Assembly (NCBI RefSeq): GCF_035222275.1
Contig: NW_026946359.1
Location: 806,001 to 870,000, forward strand
Direction: 5' to 3'
Source: Podospora bellae-mahoneyi
Lineage: Eukaryota > Ascomycota > Sordariomycetes > Sordariales > Podosporaceae
Length of the DNA stretch: 64,000 nucleotides
The notes beneath the pieces were generated by a model. That model was not told the origin of the DNA. It did not search any database and saw nothing but the letters and a program-made list of their open reading frames with translations. The position numbers were made by a program, and so were the translations under genes. This document shows, piece after piece, positions 1-12,665 of the stretch (within the stretch, counting starts at the first letter, position 1; every line of letters begins with the position of its first letter).

Positions 1-950
1 AAGTTCAGCTGCACGCTTAATGCACCGTTACATCAGGGCCTTAGTATACGATTCCACGCTGCCTTCGTATTGATGAAGTTTTTTATCAAGGGAAGCCAGC
101 CAACCAGTTGCTTGCTTGGCCGACGAAACAGCCGATGGATGCCCAAGTCACGAACGTGGAGACTGGAGGGGACTACTGCAGCGGGAAGATGGGCCCGTTC
201 TCGACCCTGAAACATTGAGCCATCTCCAGCCAGCTTCACCTCGAGATCTTCAGCAGACAGAAATGGGGGTGGACCGGCCAGGACATAACAAGACAAAGAC
301 ATGGAAAAAAGAGTGTGACGAGAGAGTAAGCTTCCCTCCCTTCTGCAATTGCTTGCCTGCTTCGTTGGCCAGCTCGCAAAGGAGTAGTAACACACGAGTC
401 CGGACTTTTGAGGCGCGGGCATTGGATTTCCATTCTCTCAAGACGCAGTTCAGGTGCATCCACTGCTGAGCGGCTGTCTCCCAGTTTAGGAAGTAATTCC
501 CTTGCATCACTGGCGGTATGGTACCTCGCTGGACAGCCCTGGTGCCCCGCATTACCCGCTAACATCAACCCTCGCAGCAGCAAGGTTTCCCGCACATCCA
601 GTTCATCCCAGGCCTGCACCACACACCACGGGTCCACGAACCACCACAACTTTGTCTCATTTTTCCCATTGAACATAAAACTTGTCCTCTCTCACACCAC
701 TCTCCCCGAACCCGGCTGCCCGATCCGTCACCTCTGGGCTCGATCGAGCCACATGCCCACTCACGAAGCCCATACGAAAGGGTCCAGTCGGCAGCTCCAC
801 AATACATTGTTGGGCTGCCAGAGCATCGACGACGAGCACATGCCCGCCTTCCGTTCCGGTCGTGGAAGCCAGCTTGCCAGTACGACCGGTAATTTCCTGC
901 CCACACGCAGCAGCAACAACGACTGGACAACGTGAACGAGTGCAAGCTCA
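1..950. other. Left-edge intergenic region and 5' flank of the 951 gene
   Basis: No protein-like reading frame was found here. The open frames on both strands overlap one another and show no recognisable domain, codon bias or splice pattern. The last 200-300 bp before position 951 are rich in C and CA, as expected of a fungal promoter and 5' UTR. Confidence 0.5.
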
Positions 951-3900
951 ATGATGGAGAACGAACCCCCCGCCATTTCTGTGCAGGATGATGGCAAGGG
1001 ATCAAAAAGGGGTCGAATCATGGGGAAGCTCTTTGGACGCGACCGAGATCGAGACCGAAAGGGGTCACAGGGTGCCGCTGATTCTCGTGACCTAAACGAC
1101 TTCTTCCATGGTCCTGGCGACACATTACAGGTCACCCATGCGGCACCTCCCATGCTCGCGAAACTCGACACCAAGAGCATTTCGCGATACCCCAATGCGC
1201 TTCAGGTTCAGGGGACCGGAAGCAACAACTCGCAACAATCCCTTTCCATACGATCCCAAAATGGTAGTCCCAAGAAAAGCAAACCTAACAGAAGGGGAAT
1301 GGTTCTTAGATTTGCAGAAACACCCCCTGAGGTTATGGGCGAGGGTGGTGACATCTGCGAAGTACCAACCATCGAGATCTCGAAACGTCGCAGAGCAAGG
1401 CCGCCACCTTCTCCGATTCCTCCTCGTCATACCGATCTTGGTAACAGTCCAAGATTGCCGATCCGAGAAGCTCAACCAAGCCCGGTGACGTTTGACCCAG
1501 CACCTCTCCGACGCACCCAGACAGGTTTCTCTACGACCTCGGATTCCCCCGACTCAGATATGTCTGCTTCGAGAAACCCATCCGCTCGGCTCCTGGCAAA
1601 TCCCACGGCGGATCATGACGAGAGGCGGAGGTCATTCATAGAAATCCAGCAGGCTGAAATGCGGGAAGCCGAAGGACAGGCGTTTGTCAAGGCGGTTAGA
1701 GCTGCTTCTGGTGACAAGTCCAAGTGGGACGAAGCAGAGGCTGCACCACCTACACCACCAGAGCCAGAGCCTGGATCGGCCATGACTGCGTCACCAGAGC
1801 CCATTCAAACACCCCGATTCCCACCACAGCCGTCGCCAAACACTCCAACCTCAGCACCACCGCCAATTCCAGCCAAAAGACAACGACCTCATCCATCTCC
1901 TATTCCGCCACCACCGCCAGAGCATGCCCCACCGCCATACACACCGTCAATGCCACAAACAAACTCGCCAGAGAGACTAAAACATGCAGCAAGACAACAT
2001 GGGCATAGTCCTGTGTCCGCAGTCTCGGCAATCTCAGTAGCCTCGAGCTTCCATCATCCATTTGCAGCGAGGCAAGGAAGCAAATTGGGTGATCACGCAT
2101 TGCCAGTCACTCCTCTAATGGGGGGCTCCAGCTTCCAAGATGTTGTGTCAGCAGCAGCCGACGATGCCATGAACACGTTTGTGGAGCGCACTCGTCACCT
2201 CTTTGAACTGTTCCGGTTACACGCAGAAAGTGTACGGCCATTGCTCGCCTGTACGCCGAATGAACTCGCCAGGGCGTCTCTTTGGTGGTTTTTGACTGGT
2301 AGAATGGCCCTTGAGAATGCCATTCGAGACCGACCCTCGACCCCGGAATCTCAGATGAAGAATGAAATCTGTAAACAACAGGCATATACCGACTTGGCGA
2401 AGGGATACTGGCTGTTGGAGGAAATCATGCCTGAGATTGTCAACAGCGGGCGTAGTCCAGTTGACAGGGAAGCGGAGGACGTGCGTGCCACTCTTGCGTC
2501 GAGCCTTCGGAAGCTGTCGGTGTCAATGAAGCGAAATGGTTTCCTGCCGCCAGAAGAGCCCTTTCTACCACAAACCCTCGATCGAACCATTTGGTTGGAA
2601 TATCCTCAGTTGCCAGGCGATCTCAAGTCCATGCTTTGGGGGTCATCTAGCTTGGCTCTCTCACAAAATCAGCTGGCCAGCTCTGGCATGAGCATCCTTG
2701 AAACGCTACCACTGGGCGACTCTCCCTCTGCATTCTGCTTTGGCCGGTTCCAAGTCAGTCTCTTCTTGATGGAGAAAGGACGAGAAGCGCAGCGCATTCA
2801 TCTGCCATGTTTCATATCGATTGTCAGACCCCAATCGCAGCCTGATATTCTGTTTGTGGCCGCAAGCCAGAATGGAGCTGTTCAGCTACGGATCTCTGGC
2901 AACAAGAGCACCGGACCGGTATGGGAAGATGTTCGTTGGCGTTCAGACAGCTGCACTTTGGAAGTCGCCATGCCACGTGGCTTTATTGTTATGATACAGT
3001 GCTCTCAACCAGCCTTCCAGACCCTGCGAAGCATGTACGAGTTCAGTAACAAAGTACATTCCACCCTGTACCCGAAGCAAGACGAAGCTTGCGTCTTCAG
3101 ATCAACCCTCCGGTCTTTTCAGTACTTCGATAACGACCCGCAGGCCAGACAGTTTCCGAAAGAGCCGGCTCCAAACTGCGAGATTGCCATGTTTGAGAGG
3201 TTGCATAAAGAAGGCGCGGCAACCGGTCCTCGCACATATCACAGAGGTTTCCGGATAGCAGTCATCACAGGTCCAAGGACGAAGACTCTCAGTGGCGTCA
3301 ACCAGCTGTACAGCCCTGAGGCGCCTATTCGGTTTGGATTCTTACGCAGCGACAACAACGAGCCCTCGCTTTCCCTGCGTTTCGAGAATGGTCGTTTTAA
3401 AGGGAGCATGGTCATGTCTTTTGCTGACGAAAAGGAAAGAGTCCGGATGCACACCCTACTCATTGGGACTGCACTCCATCGGGAGGAGTCGATATTCTGC
3501 GAGTCTCCGCTGAAGGGAGCTTGGATCTCGGAGAGGTTTGGCGATTCTCAAGATGGAGGACTAACGGCACTTTCCAACCTCAACTGGAACAAAGTCAGGG
3601 TCATCAACCAGGACACAGACGGTGACCGGGCTGCGCACTGTGTGTTGTCTGATAAGCTGCGGGTCATCTTTGAGTTCAAGGACGGAACGATGACTGATCG
3701 GATTAACGTCGCGCCAGGAGAACTTAAGATGCGCCTTGACGTACAGAATCCGAGCTGTATGATGGTCTTCCGTCAACCGCAGGCGGACATTACGCTCGCC
3801 GTGACAGAGGCGAATGTCTCCTCTGAATCAGCCCAACGGCTGGCCAGGGCTCTGGATACCATCAAGCAAAGGCCAACCATCAGAACCATCATGTTTCCAA

Positions 3901-4480
3901 AGATGGAAGACCTGCACACCTTTGAGATGGCTATCACTGGGTTTAAGGTGCTTTTTGATGGGATTGCGGCAACATTTGCCATCTCGCGCAGACGAATGGT
4001 GGTGCCTATCCACAAGAAGTGGGAGGCCAGTGCTACTCGGATCCAGGTGGTGCAGCAAGAAGGAATCACGCAGATTCTTGCCTTCTTTTCGGATTTCTCT
4101 CATGGACAATGCATGGGCTTCAGCTTGAAGGGAACAGATGTGTTTGAATCTTTTGGAAAGCAGGGGAAGGCCGGGCTCAAGATTGTGGATGCCAAGTTCC
4201 CGCTGCCGAAGGTGCTGCAGGCTGGAATGGATGGAGCGCAGGATGCGGCGGATGCAGCGTTTTTGTGTTTGGACTTACCTGAGCTGCCTGGGGAGCATGA
4301 TGATATTTCGATCGTGTTTGAGGATGAGGCTGGTAAGTTGATGCTGCCTGGGATTTGACGAACCTGTTCATCTGCTAACATTGTGGCTTTACAGAACGTG
4401 ATAAACTTGCTGCATGCTTGCCTGCACCAGTCAAGGGTGGCTCTAGGCTGATCCCAAAGATGAAGGGGTCGAAGGAGTAA
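951..4480 (+). CDS. Large conserved-looking fungal protein of unknown function, two exons, 1155 aa
   Basis: I do not recognise the family. The ATG at 951 opens a 1127-codon exon (951-4332). Read straight through, it stops at 4358 just after a GTAAGT donor at 4333. Splicing 4333-4394 (acceptor TTACAG) gives a split Glu codon and 28 further residues ending PKMKGSKE at 4478-4480; total 1155 aa. The N-terminal third is basic and disordered: an RDRDRDRKG run near residue 27, then Pro-rich stretches to about residue 350 with PPPP and PSPIPP repeats that could bind SH3 or WW domains (inference). From about residue 395 to the end it is well-ordered alpha/beta sequence with a helical start (FVERTRHLFELFRLH), followed by segments that may be PH-like beta modules. 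No signal peptide or membrane segment is seen. The dense codon bias and a conserved-looking C-terminus across the splice junction make it a real gene. A cortical or cytoskeletal adaptor is possible but not shown. Confidence 0.85.
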
Positions 4481-5014
4481 GTGGAATTCATGATGGTGGG
4501 GCGTTCAAAGATCAAAATAAGAAGGGGTTCAAGAGGTTGTTGATCAGGTCATACGAGATATATCCTCTAAATCTTATTAGTTAATGTTGCTAGCACGGAT
4601 GGGACCGACAGGACAGGGCAAGATACAAGAGTCTCTTGGTTGGAATGAAAGCAGTATTTTTGGGTGCATTATGGGGGAAACAGAGCAAGACGGTCATCAT
4701 CATACAGCGCGTTACAGTCATGTGTATAGTAGTATTAAAACATGCAATTCTTTTTGGAACCTTCTTCAGTCGCTCAGTTCCCTTCATCAGTTGCTCAGTT
4801 GCCTTTCGCAAGTAACCGCTGCTTGTATATTACATGAAGTGTATGTGTACGCAGGCTTTAACGAGGCCTGCTTGACAAAAAACGAGGGCCCAAGTCAAAC
4901 ACAGTCTAACGCCCCAACTCCGTGAAAAGTTTCATGACTGGTGAGAAAATTACTTCAACTCGTAGTCTCTCACAGCCTTCTGACATCGACCTCGCCCCCC
5001 CTCAGAGAGCCAGT
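4481..5014. other. Convergent intergenic region, 3' flanks only
   Basis: This stretch lies between the ends of two convergent genes. It contains AT-rich probable 3' UTR sequence and no convincing reading frame. The frame from 4584 reads as low-quality sequence with no domain. Confidence 0.5.
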
Positions 5015-5641
5015 CTAGTATCTCCTCCTCGTCGGCTCCGGGCTAGGCGATCTGGTCGGGCTCCTGCTTCTCGGCCTCGTCTTCAACCACTTCTTGGTGC
5101 TCAACTCCAGCTCCCTCTCCAGCTCCGGGCTGGGATTTTTACGATGAATAAAATTGCAAAACCCGCCCCTCACGCACCCCTCCCCCGAGTTCAACCTGCA
5201 GCACGCCTCCCTAAAGTCCGTCACAGGGCTCAGCTCGCAGTAGATGGGGCGGGCGGCGTACCACCGGCTGTTGAGGTCGTCGCAGGCTTTTTGGGCCGAG
5301 TCCTCGTACTTGAAGCGGGCGTAGACGTTGCCTATGAGGTGGTCGTTGTTGTTGTCGCAAACGACGAGCTCCTCGATCTCGCCGTACTTGCACATCTCGC
5401 ACCAGATGTCCTCGTAGAAGGCGTCGAAGTGGTTCTGGAGCTGGGAAGGGTTCATCCTGTTCTTCGGGTCGAAGGCCGGGTTCTGGTAGAGGTTGGGCAT
5501 GAGGATTGTCTGCGAGTAGGAGGGTTTGACGTGCTTGCGGGAGCAGCGGTCGCCGTGGCGGCAGGCGCCGATTTTGTAGTAGAAGGAGCAGTTGACTTTG
5601 TCTTGTTCGGTGCCGAAGATGGAGGCGAGGAAGTTGGCCAT
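5015..5641 (-). CDS. U2AF35: U2AF small subunit (U2AF35/U2AF23), 3' splice-site AG recognition factor
   Basis: This 208-aa intronless gene encodes the small U2AF subunit, which pairs with U2AF65 and contacts the 3' splice-site AG in the nucleus. Domain order is classical. Zinc finger 1 has C18, C27, C33 and H37 (C-x8-C-x5-C-x3-H). The U2AF-homology motif spans about 44-146 and includes GNVYARFKYE and the RWY segment after the last helix. Zinc finger 2 has C148, C156, C162 and H166 (C-x7-C-x5-C-x3-H). A short RS-like tail follows at 189-208 (RSRSPTRSPSPEP). All eight zinc ligands are present, and the length is close to the 216 aa of S. pombe U2AF23, so it looks intact. It starts at the ATG at 5641 (MANFLASIFG, the conserved start of the family). 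The metazoan RS domain is reduced here, as is usual in fungi. Confidence 0.96.
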   Translation of the reverse strand: MANFLASIFGTEQDKVNCSFYYKIGACRHGDRCSRKHVKPSYSQTILMPNLYQNPAFDPKNRMNPSQLQNHFDAFYEDIWCEMCKYGEIEELVVCDNNNDHLIGNVYARFKYEDSAQKACDDLNSRWYAARPIYCELSPVTDFREACCRLNSGEGCVRGGFCNFIHRKNPSPELERELELSTKKWLKTRPRSRSPTRSPSPEPTRRRY

Positions 5642-7952
5642 TTTGGCGGGTTGGTTATTTTTCTTGTCGTGATTGTGGTTTGGGGATGGTAGTGAGATCG
5701 TTCGAGTGTTTGGTTATAGATTCGCGGGGATGGATGGGCGAGGACCGAATGGGAGGCTGAACAGGTGTATTGCGATTCGCGACGACACGAAAGTTTGGTG
5801 TTTGGCGTTGCAGTCTGGCAGGAAACACAAGGCAGTGGAAAATATCCACTTATTCAGCCTGGCGTTGCCACATGTGGCGTTAGGTCTCTAATTGGTTTGA
5901 CTAAAGATTTGGGGGGAACAAGGCTGAAAGTTGTGTGACACGTGTGTGGCTGAAGCTTCTGGAAGCTCTGGCCAAGCTTGGTCAACAGACAGGGTTCCAC
6001 TCCGATCGATCCCAATCTCCAATCTAAAACTGATTTGGACCCTTGATCCAACCTCTGACAGAGCAATTGTTACAATTCTCTGGCAAGACCATGAGGCATC
6101 CGTTCAACCATTTGTTTGTCTGACGAAAAACCTCAGCTTTTGCGCGACAATTGACTCTCTTCCCGGGCTGCACAGGCTGTCCCATGTTCATCGGGCTTGG
6201 TCAGTTATGAATTATGGATTCCTCGGCATTCACCACACGCACAGCCACCGAGATCGTGCAGCCATCGTGGGGGGAGCTAGCGGTGGTTAGATATGAAAAT
6301 TGCCTCGTTTTTAGCCAACCTCCTGTCACCAAACTTCCCCTCAGATGAATCGGCAGCCATGATCAGCAACAGCCAATGATGAGGGCCAATGGCTCCGCAG
6401 TCGAGGTAAGACATGCCGCCATCACCGACTATCTTCTGCGAGAGGCAGCACGCACACACAGCATGTTCGGCCTATGGCGACCACGAGTTACCCGAATGGC
6501 GGTGTCTGAGGGAGCTTCTTGGTACACAGCACACAGCACCCCAGACCTTTTTGAACAACTGTATTACCATTGACAACAACAAACCCCTTTTTGGAGTCTG
6601 TGCTGGCTTCCGAGATGCAGAAAGGGGCTTCGCTTGCGCAGTGTCGGTCCACATGTTTACCACCTGGCACGTGTGTCGGTTGATAAATTGCGATGGGGAG
6701 GCAGGGGAGCCGACATTGCGCTGCGACGGTCAAGTAATGACGAGTTATTTCACGGCGCACGAGCCAGCTGGAATCACAAGTGACAGCATCATCGTTGTGG
6801 CTGTTCGAGACATTCTCCAACCGCTTCGTCTGCCGACAGCTTCAACGGACTGGGTTCCGGGTATTCGGATCTTGATAGGGAAGAAAAAAAAAACATAAAG
6901 ACGGGAACAGCGGAAGCACGGGCTCGCCGGTGGGATGGCGGCCGGTGTTCTTCCCGCCGGCTCCTGCGTGTGGGTTCGTAGTCGAGAGATTTTCGGCAGG
7001 GATCTATACTTTTAGCGCCTACCCGAAGTGACGGGGCGGCCTCAGGGCCATATGATGCAATGTGGTATCAAGTATCAAGCTGCAGATTCCAAGAAGACCT
7101 GTTGTCGTGCGACACAGCAGCTACGGCGACGTACACTGTAGCAGTCCAGAGCACACCGGAACAAGGCACAAGCAAGAAACATTGCCATGACTGTGCCAAG
7201 GTGACGCGAGCAGCTTCGCACTCTAGCGCAAGGGCCGACCGATGAACAAGCCACCTCTGCACCCCTCAGCTGGGCTGGGAATCTGGGAAAACCCTCTCGG
7301 TGCAGGATTCGTAATTCGGAATTGCGCCAGCCAATTCGCGCTCTCCAAAGCCCACGATAGCTTGCCTTTTGGGACCAGCCAAGTCCCAAATTGCACCACC
7401 AATCCCCGCCCGGCGTAAGGTCCCTACTGACGTAGCGACCCGATCTGTTGCTGATCTCCCCATCCCAGCTGGCCCATCCTTGCCAAGGCCCCACGCAGCT
7501 TTTGGACAGCTCCTCCACTTCCAGTTTGAGAGACCTCCACGCCAGGTTGTGGCTTCGCTGTGCTGCTGTTGCTCAATTTCATTTTCCCCTTCCTGTTTCC
7601 CCCCCGCCTCCTCTCCTTGAGCAACTCTCTAAAGCCTCTTATCCGGTGGTTCGTAGACCCAACTTCTGCGATTCCAGCCACATCTTTTTTCTTTTCTTCG
7701 AGTCTTGTTCTTGGATATCCATTACCTCAGTAGCCTTCTTCCACACACTAGCATTTGCGAGCTTCCAGGTCGCTTGTGCCGCAATCCGCCCGCCCACTGA
7801 CGGAGCTCCCCCGGTTCTGTCTCTGGCAGCCAACCCGACAACAGACACTCGGAATATCGGCCTAGGCCAACCGACATTGCCTCTTCCCCGCCATTGAACC
7901 AATTGACCAACGCAAGCGTGGCTGCTGAAGCAGCGTGTACACAGAGACGACC
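5642..7952. other. 2.3-kb divergent intergenic region (U2AF35 / tricalbin promoters)
   Basis: This region should carry the promoters of two divergent genes. A frame at 6413-6898 (+) is open but has no domain or codon bias and was not accepted. From about 7560 to 7720 the plus strand is pyrimidine-rich (TTTCCCC and TCTTTTC tracts), consistent with the transcription start and 5' UTR of the tricalbin gene at 7953. Nothing else recognisable was seen. Confidence 0.5.
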
Positions 7953-10900
7953 ATGGCGACTGCGGTTGCTGCCGCGGAGCTTAAGCAGCAGGGAGCTATC
8001 GAGGCTGCTCAGGATCCAGACAGTAAGGTCACCGCTGATGACGCCCAACAAAAAATTGTCGAGGAAAGTCGACGAGCTGGCGTGACGGCCTTCACATTCA
8101 ACCCTGACGCCAGCCCGGAGGAGAAGAAGGCGCAAGCTCAAGCTGTACGTGTTATTCTTGGCAACGAGTGTATCCCCCCAAAACTAACCACAAAGTTATA
8201 CAACAGGCTATACCAGAAGGTTTCCACCGAAACCCAGGTGGTGTCGCCATCGCATCGGATCTTGATACTGACAGTAAGTCTGTCATCGACCTTCCCACAC
8301 CGTCCAAGGCTGGCGCACTCGAGGTGGTCAAGGCCGAAAATGGCAAGGTCATTGTTGGTGGTCATGTTGAGGAGGACGAAGACGACTGGTGGGAGAAGAC
8401 CGGTTGGGAACCCAGGTTTGGGTGGCCGGCTGAGTCGAGTCTCGAGGGTGAGAGCATGCTCGACCATCAGACATTACTAGAGACTCAGATTCCTGAGAAG
8501 TTCTTTGGAGGTATGGAACCCCCTTTACTATCCTATCCCGGGCCAAATTTGCTGACACTTGTGTGGTATAGACTGGTATCACAACGCCGCTGTCATTGCT
8601 TTTGCCTGCTTGTCCTCGTGGCTGGTGGCTGTTCTTGGTGGTGGTCTCGCCTGGGTATTCATCATTGGCGCAGCTTGCTCAACTTATTACCGCACCTCTC
8701 TGCGCCGCGTGCGCCGGAATTTCAGGGACGACATCACTCGTGAACTTGCGCTCAAGAAGCTCGAAACCGATAACGAATCTGTCGAATGGATTAACTCTTT
8801 CTTGGTCAAGTTCTGGCCCATCTACCAGCCAGTCCTTGCCCAGACCGTTATCAGTTCTGTCGATCAAGTTCTCAGCAATGCGACCCCTGCCTTTTTGGAC
8901 AGCTTGAAGCTCAAGACTTTTACCTTGGGTTCGAAGCCGCCGAGAATGGAACATGTGAAGACGTATCCCAAGGCCGAGGATGATATTATCATTATGGACT
9001 GGATGTTCAGCTTCACCCCCAACGATACCGCCGATATGACTTCCCGCCAGCTCAAAAACAAGGTGAACCCCAAGGTTGTGCTTGAGATCAGAATCGGAAA
9101 GGCCATGGTCAGCAAGGGTTTGGATGTTATTGTCGAGGACATGGCTTTCAGCGGTTTGATGCGTCTCAAGATCAAGCTGCAGATCCCTTTCCCCCACGTC
9201 GAGAAGATTGAGATGTCTTTCCTGGAGAGGCCGACCATCGATTACGTCTGCAAGCCTCTTGGTGGTGAGACGTTTGGTTTCGACATCAACTTCATTCCCG
9301 GTTTGGAGACCTTCATTATGGAGCAGATCCACGGCACTCTCGCCCCGATGATGTATGCGCCCAATGTTTTCCCCATCGAAGTCGCCAAGATGCTCGCCGG
9401 TACTCCTGTCGATCAGGCCATCGGTGTTCTCGCTGTTACTCTTCACGGTGCTCAAGGCCTCAAGAACACCGACAAGTTTGCCGGTACCCCTGATCCCTAT
9501 GTTCAGCTCTCTTTGAACAGGAGACAGGTGCTCGCCCAGACCAAGGTTATCAAGGAGAACGCCAACCCCCGCTGGAACGAGACTCACTACATCATTATCA
9601 CTTCTTTCAATGACTCGCTCGACTTTGACATCTTTGATTTCAACGATTTCCGCAAGGACAAGAGGATTGCCCAGGTTTCTTTCCCTCTCGAGAACGTCGA
9701 GGAGGTTTGGGAGCACGAGAACGAAAGATTGGAACTCACCAACGATGGCAAGGCAAGAGGGGTTTTGTTTTCCGATATCCGGTTCTTCCCTGTCTTGGAG
9801 CCTAAGAAGCTCGAGGACGGTAGCCTGGAGCCGGCTCCCGAGTCTAACCAGGGTATCTTGCGCTTCACGGTTGAGCAGGCCAAGGAACTTGATGGTGGCA
9901 AGAGCATGATCGGCCAACTCAACCCCTACGCGACTCTCACATTGAATGGAAAGGCGGTCCACACTACCAAGAAGCTGAAGCGCACCAACAATCCTGTTTG
10001 GGGCGAAAATGGCTCCAAGGAATTCCTCATCACCGACAAAACGCATGCCAAGCTTGGTGTGGTTATCAAGGATGACCGTGACATTGCCGGAGATCAGACT
10101 GTTGGAAACTACCAGATCAAGCTGGAAGACATGCTCGAACTGATGGAAAAGGGACAGGATTGGTACAATCTTGCTGGTACAAAGACTGGCCGTGTCAAGA
10201 TGCAGGCTCAATGGAGGCCCGTGGCCATCTCGGGTATTGCGACTGGCAGTGGCGGCTACGTAACACCCATTGGTGTTTTGCGCCTTCACTTCAAGCATGC
10301 CAGGAACCTTCGTAATGTCGAGGCTCTTGGCAAGTCTGACCCGTACGTGCGCGTGGTCATGTCGGGCATTGAGAAGGCCCGTACTGTCACGTTCAAGAAC
10401 AACCTTAATCCCGACTTCGACGAGGTTCTCTACATCCCCGTACACTCGGCGAGAGAGCGCCTCCAGCTTGAGGTCATGGACTCTGAGAACGTGGGCAAAG
10501 ACCGCAGCCTTGGTCTGACGGAGATCTCCTCCGGTGACTACATGGTTCAGGGTGAGCTTGGCGAGTGGCTTGTTCACGACGAGAAGAAGGAGCACGAGGA
10601 TGGCCTGCGTATCCACAACAAGGGCACACCCAAGGGCACCCTCACTTACACTGTCGCCTTCTATCCTACTCTCAACATTGCCGATCCCGAGGAAGAGGCC
10701 GAGAAGGAGAAGAAGAGGCTTGAGGAGGAAAAGGAAGCAGCAGATGAGGAGAAGGAAGAAGGAAAGGAATCCGATGCCTCGTCTGGTCTGGATGTTCCTC
10801 GCTCTACCGAGGCCGGCAAGTTCTCGGCTGACCTTAAGGAGCCAGCGACGCCTCTCACGCCCAAGACCCCCGGTACTCCCCTCTCGGCGACATTCTCCTC

Positions 10901-12665
10901 CCGGAGATCGCATGAGAACAGAGAGCCCCCCAAGGTCTACCTTACACCCCAGGAGCTGCTCAAGAAGGAGTCTGGTCTTATCATATTCAAGCTCATGGAG
11001 GCCGATTTGCCCAAGAGTCAGACCCGCATCGAGGTCTTTGTAGACGACATGGCCTTCCCTTCATATACCTCTTCGGTTGCCAAGAAGTCAAAGACGACTT
11101 TTGACGAGATTGGCGACTGCTTCATTCGTGAACTGGAGTTCTCCAAGTTGACCATCAAGGTGTCGGAGAAGACGGACAGCAAGGAGGGAAAAAAGGAACG
11201 AGTCCTGGCCCGTCTTACCGGAAATACTCTTGATACGCTCAAGCAATGCTTGGTAAGTGCTTTTGCTACAGTCAGTCGTGATTAGACTTTCAGCTAACAG
11301 CCTCAGAACAACCCAACGGTGCTCAAGCTGAAGGATGATGATGGAAACGTGTATTCCATCCAGGTCAGCCTCAAGTATGTGCCAGTGCAGATGACACTCG
11401 ACCCCAGCGAGAGCATCAATAACATGGGTAATCTCCGGGTCGATGTGTTGGACGCCCAGAACCTGCCATCTGCCGACTCGAACGGCAAGAGCGACCCTTA
11501 TTGCAAGTTTGAGCTCAACGGCGTGGAAGTGTTCAAGACCAAGACGGTCAAGAAGACGCTCAATCCCGAGTGGAAGGAGTTCTTCACGATTCCAATCCCC
11601 TCGAGAACGGCGGCCAAGTTCAAGGCGACTGTTTGGGATTGGGATTTTGCTGACAAGCCTGACTTCCTCGGCGCTGCTGACATTAACCTTGAGCAGCTCG
11701 AGCCATTCAGGGGCCAGCAGTTCACTTACACTCTGGACGGAAAGTCGGGCACCCTGCGGCTCCGTCTGCTCTTCACGCCAGACTACGTCACCAGGACAAG
11801 ACAGGGCACTTCAACCCTCACTGGTACCTTCTCGGTGCCAGGCAGAATCGTTACTGGTGTGGCTGGCGTGCCTCTCAAGGGCGGTGCCGCTGTGGGCCAT
11901 GGTGTTGCCAAGGGTGCCTCTTTCTTGAAGCGCGGGTTCCGCAGTGCTACGGGCAGAAGGGATGATGATGATGAAGAGTCTGTCAGCTCGGCCGACATTC
12001 CCATCATCACTACCAATGGCCCCGACTCAGGGCCCGGCGGCGGACTGAAGAGATCAGGCGGTCTTTCATTCCCCGAGGTTATCCCAGAGGCACCACCAAG
12101 CCCTCCTGGTGACAAGACTGCCGGGTTTGCCAACGGCGCGGGCGGTCTCACCCTTCATCACACAAGAACCAGGAGTGTAGGTGCCTCTTCGGTGCACAGT
12201 GCCATTTACCCTGGAGCGTCTTCTGGCACTGCCACCTTCAATGTCGTTTCCGCCACCGGCTTCCCTCCGTCGGCGGATGTCTACGTCATCATCACGCAGA
12301 CCAAGGACGGCAAGACCAAACAGGTCGGCAAAACCAAGCATCGCAAGTCGTCTAGTGCCACGATCAAATTCGATGAGACGTTCAAGATCCAGTGCACTCC
12401 AGACGCTCAGTTCAAGGTAGAGGCCAAGGAGCACCACACCTTCGGTAGCGACGACCCGCTTGGCGAGACTCTCTACTTTGTGGATGAGACCAACTCTGGT
12501 CAGGAGAAGCAGCTGTCGATTGGTTCTGGGTCTGTCTGGATCAGGAGCTCATTCGTTCCGACTGAGGAGAAGGGTCTGCCAGACAGCCCCAAGTCTACGT
12601 CGGGGATCAGGAGGAGTTTTCTGAGCAAAAAGGACCTGAAGGTGCCGGGCTCTTCGGGGTCATGA
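7953..12665 (+). CDS. TCB: Tricalbin-type (extended-synaptotagmin) ER-plasma membrane tether, four exons, 1511 aa
   Basis: The product should sit in cortical ER, tether it to the plasma membrane and shuttle lipid through its SMP domain. Exons are 7953-8144, 8207-8510, 8572-11252 and 11307-12665; introns are 62, 61 and 54 nt, and the last has a GCTAAC branch site. The total divides exactly to 1511 aa, close to yeast Tcb3 (1545). The start ATG at 7953 has a good context (ACCATGG). A hydrophobic hairpin spans about 172-202 (AVIAFACLSSWLVAVLGGG then LAWVFIIGAACS), followed by the SMP domain (about 220-430). Next come four clear C2 domains, each with an (N/D)PY motif: TPDPYVQL, LNPYATL, SDPYVRVV and SDPYCKFE. 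A weaker fifth C2-like module (about 1395-1490) contains ADVYVIITQ. Between C2 domains 3 and 4 lies a Glu/Lys-rich charged linker (about 870-910). The second C2 has NPY instead of DPY and may not bind calcium. The tail is Ser/Lys-rich. Confidence 0.95.

Noticed and set aside
6413-6898. 161-codon plus-strand frame in the U2AF35/tricalbin promoter region
   Set aside because: Amino-acid composition and codon usage look random, opposite-strand frames are equally open, and there is no domain.
8679-10913. 744-codon open frame on the minus strand
   Set aside because: It lies exactly opposite the tricalbin exon and reflects that gene's codon bias (few stops in the antisense frame). No domain is visible.
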